Below are positions 1 to 10,610 of a DNA stretch of 64,000 nucleotides, one piece after another (the stretch's first letter is position 1; each line of letters opens with the position of its first letter). Position numbers and translations under genes: made by a program. The notes under the pieces were generated by a model, which saw nothing but the letters and a program-made list of their open reading frames with translations, did no database searches and was not told the DNA's origin. The stretch spans positions 20,614,765 to 20,678,764 of the forward strand of contig NC_087074.1 in the NCBI RefSeq assembly GCF_026151205.1. Reading direction: 5' to 3'. This stretch comes from Bolinopsis microptera. Taxonomy: Eukaryota; Ctenophora; Tentaculata; Lobata; Bolinopsidae.

Positions 1-233
1 AGATGTTGTTTAGATGTTAACCGCACGTTTAGTGAACTTAAAAGCATGTAAAAGTTTACCAGGAATATGATGAGCATGGTTTAACGATTTAGTCTATTCT
101 CTAAAATGTCAGCTGTCAATCTTTATTTTATTAAACTTTTTAGTTCACTTTCCTTCCCACCTAACCTAGTTTCTACCCCACTATATGATACATTATATCT
201 CCACTAGAGTCTAGACAGCTCCCCATGTTTCAG

Positions 234-487
234 ACAACTACCCTATAGAATGTGAGACCTGCGCCAGACTAATTCAACGAGGGACCTGGTTCTATCGCCG
301 TCACTACAAATCCGTCCACCTCCGCCTTAAAGAGTTCACATGTCAGGATTGCAACAAAATGTTTGCTGAAAGTGGAACCCTGAAGCGACACAAGACAAGG
401 TGTCTTGCAATGATGAACAGGAAGACGCGCTCCTATGCTCATCTTACCCTGGATCCCAGGATCTTCCCTCCATCTGACGACTTCTGA
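234..487 (+). CDS. E1: two-finger terminal exon
   Basis: The acceptor CCATGTTTCAG ends at 233 and TGA is at 485-487, giving 83 complete codons. Finger 1 is C6, C9, H23, H28 (RRHYKSVH), followed by a seven-residue linker LRLKEFT. Finger 2 is C36, C39, H52, C56, a C2HC finger with helix AESGTLKRH. A 27-residue tail, basic and then proline-rich, follows. No ATG precedes the fingers. The nearest relative by eye is E2. First unit in the window; earlier units may lie upstream. Confidence 0.85.
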
Positions 488-1082
488 GACTCGTCTAATT
501 GAGTTATTTTGTAGACTGGGCTGTGTAACCCCGTTATCTTATTCTCAGTAGACTTTCCATCCCCACTCAGATAAAGAGATTCATGTAGTTCTTAGCAATT
601 TACTTTTTTATTTGAATTCGATTTTCTCCTTCAATTTTTACCGCCTGATCTTATTACTACTTTATTTTCTATCGCTTTCTTAACAGATATAAAAGTGTAA
701 CTCACAGTTAAACTGAATGGTATGCGGGAAATATTTTTGGCAACTAGACAAATTTCACCAGTAATGTCGTCAGTTCACATATTACGTAATCATTTTATGG
801 AACATTTTGACCCCCCCCCCCTCCGTAATCAGTTTTACACATAGCTATTGTGTCAAAATTACACTAGCGTAATCATTCGGAAACCCCCCCCCCCCTCAGC
901 TGATTACGTAATATATGTGAACGACCCCTTATGAACCAAAGGAGTGAAATTTCCGTAATATCATAATCATGATTACAAAATAAGTCGAGGATCAGATACC
1001 TTACATTCCATAAATGTTATCCTAGCCTGGCACCCTGTCAATTTTCCTATTGACACGTGGTCTTTAAGTCACGTGCTTTCAG
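488..1082. other. Intron/3' flank between E1 and E2
   Basis: AT-rich, with no finger-coding frame. It contains two C-homopolymer runs (near 811 and 885) inside the fold-back element listed separately. The last 40 bases lead into the E2 acceptor. Confidence 0.6.
765..928. mobile_element. Short fold-back element (MITE-like)
   Basis: GTTCACATATTACGTAATCA at 773-792 is matched as an inverted copy at about 901-922, with two extra bases in the right arm. The interior of about 110 bases holds two C-rich runs. No target-site duplication could be fixed. It has no coding capacity, so it is most likely a small non-autonomous DNA element. Confidence 0.5.
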
Positions 1083-1336
1083 GACAATCCCTAGTGTACA
1101 AGCGAGTGAGCGTGACCTACGAAGGCTGCAAAGTGTGTGACAGACTCAAAGATAAACGAGGTCAATGGAACCGCCACTTCAAGACCGTCCATCTGAAGAT
1201 CAAGAACTATCAGTGTCCGTTCTGTAACCGGAAGTTTGGTGAAAGTGCTACAGTTAAAAAACATATGCGAGTATGCAAAGAGAAACAGGAGAACGTTAAA
1301 TGGGAGGAGGAGGAAGGAGGAGCTTATAAGCCTTGA
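1083..1336 (+). CDS. E2: two-finger terminal exon
   Basis: Acceptor CGTGCTTTCAG ends at 1082; stop TGA is at 1334-1336; 83 codons. Finger 1 is C15, C18, H31, H36 (NRHFKTVH), with linker LKIKNYQ. Finger 2 is C44, C47, H60, C64 with helix GESATVKKH, close to E1. The tail is strongly acidic (WEEEEGG), unlike the basic tails of most units. An AATAAA lies 50 bases after the stop, consistent with a true last exon. Confidence 0.86.
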
Positions 1337-1385
1337 TCTGTAATACTTGTGTTTTAAAACCTTAAGTTATGTTCCAAAATTTATT

Positions 1386-1391
1386 AATAAA
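1386..1391 (+). promoter_or_regulatory. Candidate polyadenylation signal after E2
   Basis: AATAAA 50 bases downstream of the E2 stop and before the E3 acceptor, as expected for a 3' terminal exon. Confidence 0.5.
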
Positions 1392-1502
1392 ATTGCTCCA
1401 CGATTGGCCGTGCACGAGTGTGACTCGTTGCAATTAGGTATGCAAAATTCGTCGTACTCCTTACATTACACCAATTATTAGTCAGACACATCTACATTTC
1501 AG

Positions 1503-1720
1503 TGGACGATAAAGTAATTGTGTGTCCAGTGTGCCACAAAGAGTTTACGGGCAGGCGGGAGGGCAACTTCCGTAGACATATTAGAACGGTTCATCTCCGT
1601 ATAAAGGACTTTGCCTGTCGTTACTGTAACCGTCCGTTTACCCTGAAACACCACCGTATCCGTCATGAACAAACGTGTAAAGAAGCTGAGAAGCTTATTA
1701 AGCTAGGCCCTGAGTCATGA
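1503..1720 (+). CDS. E3: two-finger terminal exon, parent of a 52-bp satellite
   Basis: The acceptor ATCTACATTTCAG ends at 1502 and the stop is at 1718-1720, giving 71 codons. Finger 1 is C7, C10, H25, H30 (RRHIRTVH), with linker LRIKDFA. Finger 2 is C38, C41, H54, C58 with helix TLKHHRIRH. From the final H-C part of finger 2 onward the exon is itself the first copy of a 52-bp tandem repeat, and the stop codon lies in the first repeat unit. The C-terminal residues therefore belong to the repeat. Confidence 0.86.
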
Positions 1721-3222
1721 ACAAACGTGTAAAGAAGCTGAGAAGCTTATTAAACTAGGCCCTGAGTCATGAACAAACGTGTAAAGAAGCTGAGAAGCTT
1801 ATTAAGCTAGGCCCTGAGTCATGAACAAACGTGTAAAGAAGCTGAGAAGCTTATTAAACTAGGTCCTGAGTCATGAACAAACGTGTAAAGAAGCTGAGAA
1901 GCTTATTAAACTAGGCCCTGAGTCATGAACAAACGTGTAAAGAAGCTGAGAAGCTTATTAAGCTAGGCCCTGAGTCATGAACAAACGTGTAAAGAAGCTG
2001 AGAAGCTTATTAAACTAGGCCCTGAGTCATGAACAAACGTGTAAAGAAGCTGAGAAGCTTATTAAGCTAGGCCCTGAGTCATGAACAAACGTGTAAAGAA
2101 GCTGAGAAGCTTATTAAGCTAGGCCCTGAGTCATGAACAAACGTGTAAAGAAGCTGAGAAGCTTATTAGACTAGGCCCTGAGTCATGAACAAACGTGTAA
2201 AGAAACTGAGAAGCTTATTAAGCTAGGCCCTGAGTCATGAACAAACGTGTAAAGAAGCTGAGAAGCTTATTAGACTAGGTCCTGAGTCATGAACAAACGT
2301 GTAAAGAAGCTGAGAAGCTTATTAAACTAGGCCCTGAGTCATGAACAAACGTGTAAAGAAGCTGAGAAGCTTATTAAGCTAGGCCCTGAGTCATGAACAA
2401 ACGTGTAAAGAAGCTGAGAAGCTTATTAAGCTAGGCCCTGAGTCATGAACAAACGTGTAAAGAAGCTGAGAAGCTTATTAAACTAGGCCCTGAGTCATGA
2501 ACAAACGTGTAAAGAAACTGAGAAGCTTATTAAGCTAGGCCCTGAGTCATGAACAAACGTGTAAAGAAGCTGAGAAGCTCATTAAGCTAGGCCCTGAGTC
2601 ATGAACAAACGTGTAAAGAAGCTGAGAAGCTTATTAAGCTAGGCCCTGAGTCATGAACAAACGTGTAAAGAAGCTGAGAAGCTTATTAAACTAGGCCCTG
2701 AGTCATGAACAAACGTGTAAAGAAGCTGAGAAGCTTATTAAACTAGGCCCTGAGTCATGAACAAACGTGTAAAGAAGCTGAGAAGCTTATTAAGCTAGGC
2801 CCTGAGTCATGAACAAACGTGTAAAGAAGCTGAGAAGCTTATTAAACTAGGCCCTGAGTCATGAACAAACGTGTAAAGAAGCTGAGAAGCTTATTAAGCT
2901 AGGCCCTGAGTCATGAACAAACGTGTAAAGAAGCTGAGAAGCTTATTAAACTAGGTCCTGAGTCATGAACAAACGTGTAAAGAAGCTGAGAAGCTTATTA
3001 AACTAGGTCCTGAGTCATGAACAAACGTGTAAAGAAGCTGAGAAGCTTATTAAGCTAGGCCCTGAGTCATGAACAAACGTGTAAAGAAGCTGAGAAGCTT
3101 ATTAAACTAGGCCCTGAGTCATGAACAAACGTGTAAAGAAGCTGAGAAGCTTATTAAACTAGGTCCTGAGTCATGAACAAACGTGTAAAGAAGCTGAGAA
3201 GCTTATTAAACTAGGTCCTGAG
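1663..3222 (+). repeat. 52-bp minisatellite grown from the 3' coding end of E3
   Basis: About 30 copies of a 52-bp unit beginning TCATGAACAAACGTGTAAAG. Single-base variants recur in different combinations (GGCC/GGTC, AAGCTAG/AAACTAG), suggesting repeated unequal exchange or slippage. The first copy codes for the end of E3; the rest is untranslated if the E3 stop is used. Confidence 0.95.
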
Positions 3223-3304
3223 ATACTGTACCCTGAAACCTAGGTTTTGTCTGCTTGCTGCAGTCCACTGTTAGGCTGTACCTCACGTATGTTTAGTAAA
3301 CATT

Positions 3305-3348
3305 ACCTTATGTGGTAGTGTTGCCATGGTAGCACTACCATATAAGGT
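3305..3348. repeat. 44-bp hairpin, copy 1
   Basis: A near-perfect inverted repeat: ACCTTATGTGGTAGTG against CACTACCATATAAGGT around a short loop containing GCCATGG. A second copy lies at 3769-3812. Confidence 0.8.
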
Positions 3349-3768
3349 TTGGGATATATCTCACTTATGTTATTACCGGGAAAACTGTTGATTTTAATAG
3401 AATTATGGGATGAGTTTTAAATTATTGTTTCTGATATTAACGAAGTGTGGGGAGAGTGTGTTTCATATTAATTTCGTTGTATTTCATATAACATATTCAG
3501 ACTCCGTTGAGACGGTAGAACATATCTAAATCTGGCGTATGAACCGTTAAAAGACACTTAAACTTAATTATACTTATAATAGATGTAGACTGCCCGCTCC
3601 TCAATAATTCAATTTGCCGAAAAATATGAGCGAAACGCGGTGATTTCGGCATGAAATTGGTAATCATTACTGCGGTTGAAATGCAAAGTAACCGTTAAAT
3701 ATTTACAGACTAAATTAACAGTAATAACCCTCTTTGCCTACCAGTACCACTGAGTCCCTGTAAATGTT

Positions 3769-3812
3769 ACCCTATATGGTAGTGTTGCCATAGTAACACT
3801 ACCATATAAGGT
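3769..3812. repeat. 44-bp hairpin, copy 2
   Basis: Same fold as the 3305-3348 hairpin, with a few substitutions (stem TATGGTAGTGTT against AACACTACCATA). It ends 36 bases before the first base of E4. Confidence 0.8.
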
Positions 3813-3848
3813 CATGTTTTGAATAATACCGCTGAGTCTCTGTTTCAG

Positions 3849-4150
3849 TCTATGAGTTTGAAGCTGGCTACACTGTGACCATGAAGTGCCCTCTTTGCGA
3901 GATGAGGTTCTGTAGCAAGCGCAAGTCTCAGTATTACCGCCACTACAAGACTGTTCATCTGAAACTCAAAGAGTTCACCTGTGACTTCTGCTGCAAGAAG
4001 TTCAGTCGAGGAGAACACAAAAAAAGGCATATTCTGAGGAATTGCAAGCTGGCCAAACAGTTTATGGATGGCGTAGAAGGGGCACCGACCTCGGTGGAAA
4101 GCTCTGCCATGAATCTTACAAATTCTAATGATCTTTTTAGCCAGATCTAG
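3849..4150 (+). CDS. E4: two-finger terminal exon
   Basis: Acceptor GTCTCTGTTTCAG ends at 3848; TAG at 4148-4150; 99 codons. Finger 1 is C13, C16, H31, H36 (YRHYKTVH), linker LKLKEFT. Finger 2 is C44, C47, H60, C65 with helix SRGEHKKRH; the H to C spacing is four rather than the usual three. The tail of about 34 residues is Ser/Asn-rich. An internal ATG at residue 11 lies directly before finger 1, but starting there would leave no upstream domain. Confidence 0.85.
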
Positions 4151-4862
4151 TCGATTATAGGTAAAACTGATTTCTGTCGACGTATTTGTAAAAGTTTATG
4201 TAAGATAAACGTTTGGAACAAAAAGTAAGTTTTGGGTAATAAGAAATAAGGTGGCGCATGGTAAATGTACTAAATACGTTATAATTCCCGCATGAACTCG
4301 TTTAATCCAGTCTCGTTATTCCTCCTAGTTCTTTCTTTAAAGTCTTCTTCGAATGTATTCAAACCTAACGTTGTTAACAGAGCATTTTAGTAATATGTAA
4401 TTTTCTTAATATGATGTGTTTATTGCCGTTGTACGAGTACTATAAAGTTAGGAGTGTAACTCAGCTCCATTTAGGAGAGTTACTGATTGTTAGGTGATTA
4501 GATATTGTTTTCATCTACATTTTATACATTTTTGGTTACTTTAATCACATGACAATGATTATGATTCCAGTTAATTTTTGACAACCAGATCGCACTTTTC
4601 GTGTTCATGAATCTTTTTATGTCATCACATCTATGTTTTAATTCGTTAATATTTTTTTCTTAAAAGTTTTTATTCATCGTTAGTAACTGCTGAGTTTTCA
4701 TTGTAAATGAATTTTTGAAACGTCTCTCAACAATGAGATAAAATAAAAGAGCTTGCCAAATAATTAAAACTGAATTATAAAACCTATGCTTTCAACTTTC
4801 AGAATTCAATGCAATTTATCCCATGCAGATATAATATCATTATTTAAATCATACTTTGGCAG
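4151..4862. other. Intron between E4 and E5
   Basis: A plain AT-rich stretch of 712 bases. I see no repeat, finger relic or element in it. Confidence 0.6.
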
Positions 4863-5194
4863 ATATCAGGCGACCCAAACGACTACGAAACCTGGGAGAC
4901 ACTGAAATGGTTGCATTTGACTACGAGAGCGTTCTCCGTAGCCACAAGTTCACCCACAACATCAGGGAATCACTCCGGGGCCTGGGTATCGCCAAGGACC
5001 ACTTTTACCGGGGGAGACACATCGCAGAGCTCCGGCTCATCGACAGAGACGTGTTCGATGGGCTGCTGAGACGGGCCATGGCCAATAACTCAAGTCTCTA
5101 CGAGTTTGATCGGATCTGCAAGTTCAAGATGTTGGACAGTACTATGAAACTTAAGGCGGAAATATTGAAGAGAAGTGGGAAATTATTACCATGA
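4863..5194 (+). CDS. E5: terminal exon without zinc fingers, unknown domain
   Basis: The acceptor CATACTTTGGCAG ends at 4862, entry is phase 1, and TGA is at 5192-5194, giving 109 codons. The base composition is clearly coding, with GC higher than the flanks. There is no C2H2 pattern and only one Cys. The protein is basic and predicted helical. The central motif LGIAKDHFYRGRHIAEL has the look of a helix-turn-helix recognition segment (inference only). I do not recognise the family. Acceptor, phase and position make it an alternative 3' exon of the same gene with another, perhaps DNA- or protein-binding, end. Confidence 0.75.
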
Positions 5195-5580
5195 GAGTAA
5201 GGTTGTTAGTACCGAGATTATTTCAGCTAGATTACAGTAATTGCTTAATCGTGCAAATAGAAACCTGCTCGTAGACCCATGTCCCATAGCTCGCACCTGT
5301 ATAATTTAGCACTACAATTTAGCACTACTTTACTTGGGATAAGTACTTAATTGACCTTTATAAGGGCTACCGATCTGCATTATTATTATTCAACTTAATT
5401 GGCTCTCCTCCGGAAATTTGTGAAATTTACTAATAATCTTTCAAATTAATTCGCCGCTATCAATCTAAAATGTGCACATCTTTCCTCCTTTTTACTGAAA
5501 TTTATGTCTGTTAGTTCATAGCTATTGGCTACCTTTTTCTACCCGGGCCGGGTGATGCTGATGAATAATCCCTGTCCCAG
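5195..5580. other. Intron between E5 and E6
   Basis: No repeat or relic seen. The last 60 bases contain a GC-rich patch (CCCGGGCCGGG near 5541) unlike the surrounding AT-rich DNA. Confidence 0.55.
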
Positions 5581-5810
5581 TTCGCGGAAAAGATTTCCTT
5601 GTGTGCGGAAGCTGCGGCAAACAGTTCCGTGGATCCCGTCAGAGCTCCAACTTTAGAACCCACTACAAAGCGGTCCACCTCGGTCTGAAGGAGCACCCGT
5701 GTCGGCTGTGTGGCAAGAGGTTCTCTCAGATGAATAACCGTAGTCGCCACGAGAAGATTTGTGACAAGAACAAGCGTGTACTAGAGAGGGGCTGGGGGGA
5801 GCGTGGTTGA
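5581..5810 (+). CDS. E6: two-finger terminal exon
   Basis: Acceptor CCCTGTCCCAG ends at 5580; TGA at 5808-5810; 75 codons. Finger 1 is C8, C11, H27, H32 (RTHYKAVH), with GKQFRGSRQSSNF between C and H. Linker LGLKEHP. Finger 2 is C40, C43, H56, C60 with helix SQMNNRSRH. The tail ends ERGWGERG. It belongs to the G-K-x-F-x-G-P/S-R subfamily shared by E7 to E9, E11, E20 and E21. Confidence 0.86.
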
Positions 5811-6082
5811 GTCTGACTCTTCATCCGAGCATGTATTTTAATAACTGCTCAGTAAAGATCCTAGTGTTCGGTCGTTTCTGTGACTTCAGAGCCATACCCT
5901 CCGCATGATACAGTTTTACGGATTTTGTTTAACCTTGATTTTATTATTTTCATGTTATATATCACGTTAAATTATGCTAAAATATATTGCTTTGAAGATT
6001 AAGATCGAAAATTACATGAAATAAGCCATAATTGTGGAGCTTTTGAGTTCATTAAATCCATCAGAAATCCTGCAATTAACAG

Positions 6083-6278
6083 ACGTGACGTCACACCACG
6101 TGTAACGTGACGTCACACCACGTGTAACGTGACGTCACACCACGTGTAACGTGACGTCACACCACGTGTAACATGATGTCACACCACGTGTAACGTGACG
6201 TCACACCACGTGTAACATGATGTCACACCACGTGTAACGTGACGTCACACCACGTGTAACGTGACGTCACACCAGGTT
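6083..6278 (+). repeat. 22-bp minisatellite with CRE and E-box words, before E7
   Basis: About nine copies of ACGTGTAACGTGACGTCACACC. Each unit holds TGACGTCA (consensus CRE/ATF palindrome), and each junction CACGTG (E-box); some copies have the variant TGATGTCA. The array ends 1 to 3 bases before the E7 acceptor, so the E7 polypyrimidine tract is missing or replaced. Confidence 0.92.
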
Positions 6279-6281
6279 CAG

Positions 6282-6505
6282 ATGGCGGTATAAGGTGTGG
6301 TGTGTGCAGGAAGACCTTCCTGGGGCCCCACTCCCAGCCCCACTACCGACTCCACTACAACACAGTGCACCTAAAGATCAGGAAACACCAGTGTGCTGTG
6401 TGTGGCAAGCGGTTCTCACAGAATGGGAGTAAGAACAGACATCAGAAAAGTTGTGAGGCTAAACGGTCCGGTGTAACGTGTAACATGACGTCACACCACG
6501 TGTAA
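6282..6505 (+). CDS. E7: two-finger terminal exon with satellite-coded tail
   Basis: Acceptor CCAGGTTCAG ends at 6281; TAA at 6503-6505; 73 codons. Finger 1 is C5, C8, H24, H29 (RLHYNTVH), linker LKIRKHQ. Finger 2 is C37, C40, H53, C57 with helix SQNGSKNRH, nearly identical to E8. The last 12 codons (GVTCNMTSHHV) are read from the 22-bp satellite, which resumes inside the exon and supplies the stop codon. Confidence 0.84.
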
Positions 6506-6568
6506 CGTGACGTCACACCAGGTGTAACGTGACGTCACACCACGTGTAACGTGACGTCACACCAGGTT
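6468..6568 (+). repeat. 22-bp CRE/E-box minisatellite, continuation after E7
   Basis: Four to five further copies of the 6083-6278 unit, starting in the E7 coding end. They are followed by a repeat of the E7 acceptor and start (CCAGGTTCAGATGGC) joined to the AAACGGTCCGG coding tail. The exon has been partly copied along with the satellite. Confidence 0.85.
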
Positions 6569-6836
6569 CAGATGGCTAAACGGTCCGGTGCTCCTTTCTG
6601 GAACTTGAGTGGGGAGACGGGGGATGTTTAGAACTTCAGATTGTGGACTTCTTTAAAACCTTATAATATGTTGTGTCTGTGGTTTAAATATGGTTTTTAG
6701 CATGTGTGTTTGGTGTAAATATATCTAGTAATTATGGCCACTCCAGCGTAAACTACTAGGATGTAAACTATATACGATATTTTAAATATCATTTCATCTC
6801 CCTTGGAACATGCTCGGACTATGTGAACTGTTTCAG

Positions 6837-7156
6837 TAGTGTCTGAAGGGGGATGCGAATGTCCGGATTGCGGCAGGAAGTTTAAAGGACCTCGCAGCGG
6901 GGAGATGTGCCGGACCCACTACGAAACAGTACATCTCAAGTTGCGCAGACACAGATGCGGCATTTGTGGCAAGGGTTTCTCTCAGAACGGGAGCATGAAC
7001 AGACATCAGAAAAGTTGTGAAGCACCGGAACTTCTTCTCAGTGAGAGTGGAGGTTATGTGTGTAGGTACTGCAGTGAACATTACAAGAGTAAGGGAGCCG
7101 CCAGGAAGCATGTTAAGAGCTGTTATAGGAGAGTATTTGAAAATAAGCAGTTATGA
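6837..7156 (+). CDS. E8: three-finger terminal exon
   Basis: Acceptor GAACTGTTTCAG ends at 6836; TGA at 7154-7156; 105 codons. Finger 1 starts C8, C11 and ends HYETVH. Finger 2 has helix SQNGSMNRHQ and a terminal Cys. A 16-residue spacer leads to finger 3 (about residues 75-95: CRYC, then HVKSC). The third finger, again C2HC, is an extension not present in E7. The downstream 40 bases share a word with E10 (see findings). Confidence 0.86.
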
Positions 7157-7357
7157 GGAGTTGACATACCACGTGATGCCCATATTAGCAGTTATGAGTA
7201 GGAGTTGTTCTGAGTGTTTGAGATGGTCCAGAAACATATTGAGTGGACGGTCCCATAATACAGTTTGGCGTTTTGATTTATCGAAGTAAATTGTTTTTCT
7301 AGTTTACCTTTTTATGTTGGTGCCATTTACAAAATCTTTTCTATTCAATACTCTTCA

Positions 7358-7494
7358 AGTATTTCTAGTGAATATCTATAATATTTCTAGTGAATATCTA
7401 TAATATTTCTAGTGGATATCTATAATATTTCTAGTGAATATCTATAATATTTCTAGTGAATATCTATAATATTTCTAGTGAATATCTATAATAT
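7358..7494 (+). repeat. 22-bp minisatellite between E8 and E9
   Basis: About six copies of TATTTCTAGTGAATATCTAT plus AA. The first copies are identical apart from one G/A change. It is not derived from an exon as far as I can see. Confidence 0.9.
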
Positions 7495-7744
7495 TATAGG
7501 ATTTTTATTGTACTATATCATCTTAACCCGTTAGAGCAACCATTGCATTACCAATATAACAAGACATTCACTGTGACAAAAATTTTATACAAAAAAATAA
7601 AGAAGAAATACGTAAATATGATTGACGCTGTCATGATGACACCACTATTCCTGTTCCTAAGCTATTCCTAAGTTCTAATCTGTTCCTAAGCTATTGTTCC
7701 TATGTTCCGAAGCCATTGTTCCTAAGCTATTATCCTAGTTTCAG

Positions 7745-7980
7745 ATGGGGTAGAGTGTTCGGTGTGTCGGAGAGGATTCCTAGGCCCGTACGCTATGCCT
7801 CACTTCGTCCTCCACTACCGGACGGTTCACCTGAAAATCAAGAAGTACCCTTGCGCTTTGTGCGGCATCCGCTTCTCTCGTATCACCAACCGGAACCGTC
7901 ACCAGAAAACCTGCCAGAATAAACAGTACTACCGTTACTTGGACCCCAACACTGGACATTTGATAAACCTGCCAGAATAA
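7745..7980 (+). CDS. E9: two-finger terminal exon
   Basis: Acceptor ATCCTAGTTTCAG ends at 7744; TAA at 7978-7980; 77 codons. Finger 1 is C5, C8 to HYRTVH, linker LKIKKYP. Finger 2 has CALC, helix SRITNRNRH and a terminal C. The last 18 codons overlap a direct repeat of about 30 bp (AACCTGCCAGAATAAACAGT at about 7907 and again at 7966); the second copy provides the TAA used here. Confidence 0.85.
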
Positions 7981-8513
7981 ACAGTACTACCGTTACTTGG
8001 ACAGCACGTGATACAGTCTGTTGTGATATTGTTTGACGAATTTTGTATTATGTACGAGATCTGTGTGGAGGAGTATTGTAATTCATACTGACTGGTTACC
8101 ATGGTTACTAAATGAGAGATATGTAATTTTTGCTTTAGAGACTGTGAGATACGGGTGTAATGTTTTAAACAAGCTGAATATTCAGACTATGTGACCTTGT
8201 GTACTACTAAATAGAGTGTGTTGTATTCCGGCGTGTGACTGTTAATGGAGTTGAGCTAATTTCATATCATACAGAATAGAGATTGCATAGTGAATGTCTG
8301 ATCATATATTAGTAACAGGCCGTAAATTAGGATCTAGCACCACAACCAACTAAAAGTCAATATTAGGCTGCCAACCAGGGACAAAAGGAATTCGCGGCAT
8401 GTACGGAATCGCGATTTTTCCCATTATTTGCGACAAATTTTATGTATAGTTTAATGTATAGTCTGTTAAAAATCGCGGTATCGCCAACCAGTGTCCTAAA
8501 TCAGTGATTTCAG
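7981..8513. other. Intron between E9 and E10
   Basis: Apart from the residual repeat copy at its start, I see no structured sequence. A word CAGTGATTTCAGGCATTTCAG at its end offers two AGs near the E10 start; only the first one gives phase 1. Confidence 0.5.
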
Positions 8514-8836
8514 GCATTTCAGAGCTATTCCAGCTGACTTACCGGCCAAACAGCGAGTTTTACAAACACGTGATAAACTGTGAGTTCTGTGATCGCCAGT
8601 TTTACCACGAGGGCGGCTACAGGTGCCACCTGACAAAGGTTCACGACAAGAGAACCTGGCCTGTAGGTTGTCCATCTCCTGCAAACATACCACGTGATGC
8701 CCATATTAGGAGTTATAACTCCAGACCGCCCTCCAAACGGATCATGACGTGTCAGTATTGTAACAAGGAGTTCACAAGTACGAGGAGTAAGTCTGGACAT
8801 GAGTGGAGATGTGCCCGTATATTTCACCCTGACTGA
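8514..8836 (+). CDS. E10: two separated fingers, parent of the 34-bp satellite
   Basis: Acceptor CAGTGATTTCAG ends at 8513; stop TGA at 8834-8836; 106 codons. One finger (CEFCDRQF to HLTKVH, about residues 22-43) is followed by a spacer of about 37 residues rich in Pro, Arg and Ser, then a C2HC finger (CQYCNKEF to HEWRC). The expected second finger directly after HLTKVH has been lost or replaced by the spacer, which contains a word shared with the E8 flank. The final HEWRCARIFHPD is the first unit of a 34-bp array. Confidence 0.83.
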
Positions 8837-10610
8837 GTGGAGATACGCCCGTATATTTCACCCTGACTGAGTTGAGATGTGCCCGTATATTTCACCCTGA
8901 CTGAGTGGAGATGTGCCCGTATATTTCACCCTGACTGAGTGGAGATGTGCCCGTATATTTCACCCTGACTGAGTGGAGATGTGCCCGTCTATTTCACCCT
9001 GACTGAGTGGAGATGTGCCCGTATATTTCACCCTGACTGAGTGGAGATGTGCCCGTATATTTCACCCTGACTGAGTGGAGATGTGCCCGTATATTTCACC
9101 CTGACTGAGTGGAGATGCGCCCGTATATTTCACCCTGACTGAGTGGAGATGTGCCCGTATATTTCACCCTGACTGAGTGGAGATGCGCCCGTATATTTCA
9201 CCCTGACTGAGTGGAGATGTGCCCGTATATTTCACCCGGACTGAGTGGAGATGTGCCCGTATATTTCACCCTGACTGAGTGGAGATGTGCCCGTCTATTT
9301 CACCCTGACTGAGTGGAGATGTGCCCGTATATTTCACCCTGACTGAGTGGAGATGTGCCAGTATATTTCACCCTGACTGAGTGGAGATGTGCCCGTATAT
9401 TTCACCCTGACTGAGTGGAGATGTGCCCGTATATTTCACCCTGACTGAGTGGAGATGCGCCCGTATATTTCACCCTGACTGAGTGGAGATGCGCCCGTAT
9501 AGTTCACCCTGACTGAGTGGAGATGTGCCCGTATATTTCACCCTGACTGAGTGGAGATGTGCCCGTATATTTCACCCTGACTGAGTGGAGATGTGCCTGT
9601 ATATTTCACCCTGACTGAGTGGAGATGTGCCCGTATATTTCACCCTGACTGAGTGGAGATGCGCCCGTATATTTCACCCTGACTGAGTGGAGATGCGCCC
9701 GTATATTTCACCCGGACTAAGTGGAGATGTGCCCGTATATTTCACCCTGACTGAGTGGAGATGCGCCCGTATATTTCACCCTGACTGAGTGGAGATGTGC
9801 CCGTATATTTCACCCTGACTGAGTGGCGATGTGCCCGTATATTTCACCCTGACTGAGTGGAGATGTGTCCGTATATTTCACCCTGACTGAGTTGAGATGT
9901 GCCCGTATATTTCACCCTGACTGAGTGGAGATGTGCCCGTATATTTCACCCTGACTGAGTGGAGATGTGCCCGTATATTTCACCCTGACTGAGTGGAGAT
10001 GCGCCCGTATATTTCACCCTGACTGAGTGGAGATGTGCCCGTATGTTTCACCCGGACTGAGTGGAGATGTGCCCGTATATTTCACCCTGACTGAGTGGAG
10101 ATGTGCCCGTATATTTCACCCGGACTTTGTTGAGATGTGCCCGTATATTTCACCCTGACTGAGTGGAGATGTGTCCGTATATTTCACCCTGACTGAGTGG
10201 AGATGTGCCCGTATATTTCACCCGGACTGAGTGGAGATGTGCCCGTATATTTCACCCTGACTGAGTGGAGATGTGCCCGTATATTTCACCCTGACTGAGT
10301 GGAGATGTGTCCGTATATTTCACCCTGACTGAGTGGAGATGTGCCCGTATATTTCACCCTGACTGAGTGGAGATGTGCCCGTATATTTCACCCTGATTGA
10401 GTGGAGATGCGCCCGTATATTTCACCCTGACTAAGTGGAGATGTGCCCGTATATTTCACCCTGACTGAGTGGAGATGTGCCCGTATATTTCACCCTGACT
10501 GAGCTTGAGTGGAGATGTGTCCGTATATTTCACCCTGACTGAGTGGAGATGTGCCCGTATATTTCACCCGGACTTTGTGGAGATGTGCCCGTATATTTCA
10601 CCCTGACTGA
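8801..10610 (+). repeat. 34-bp minisatellite grown from the 3' coding end of E10
   Basis: About 53 copies of a unit that starts GAGTGGAGATGTGCCCGTAT. The first copy encodes EWRCARIFHPD and the stop. Variants (GCGCCC, GTGTCC, CCCGGACT) are interspersed and recur as blocks, suggesting higher-order duplication. It is the longest array in the window. Confidence 0.95.

Noticed and set aside
1073-1336. Each finger block as a separate small gene with its own start
   Set aside because: Most lack an ATG before the fingers; uniform phase-1 acceptors and frames opening at the AG fit exons far better.
1663-3222. CRISPR-like array of regular repeats
   Set aside because: Units are directly tandem without unique spacers, and the context is an animal gene with introns.
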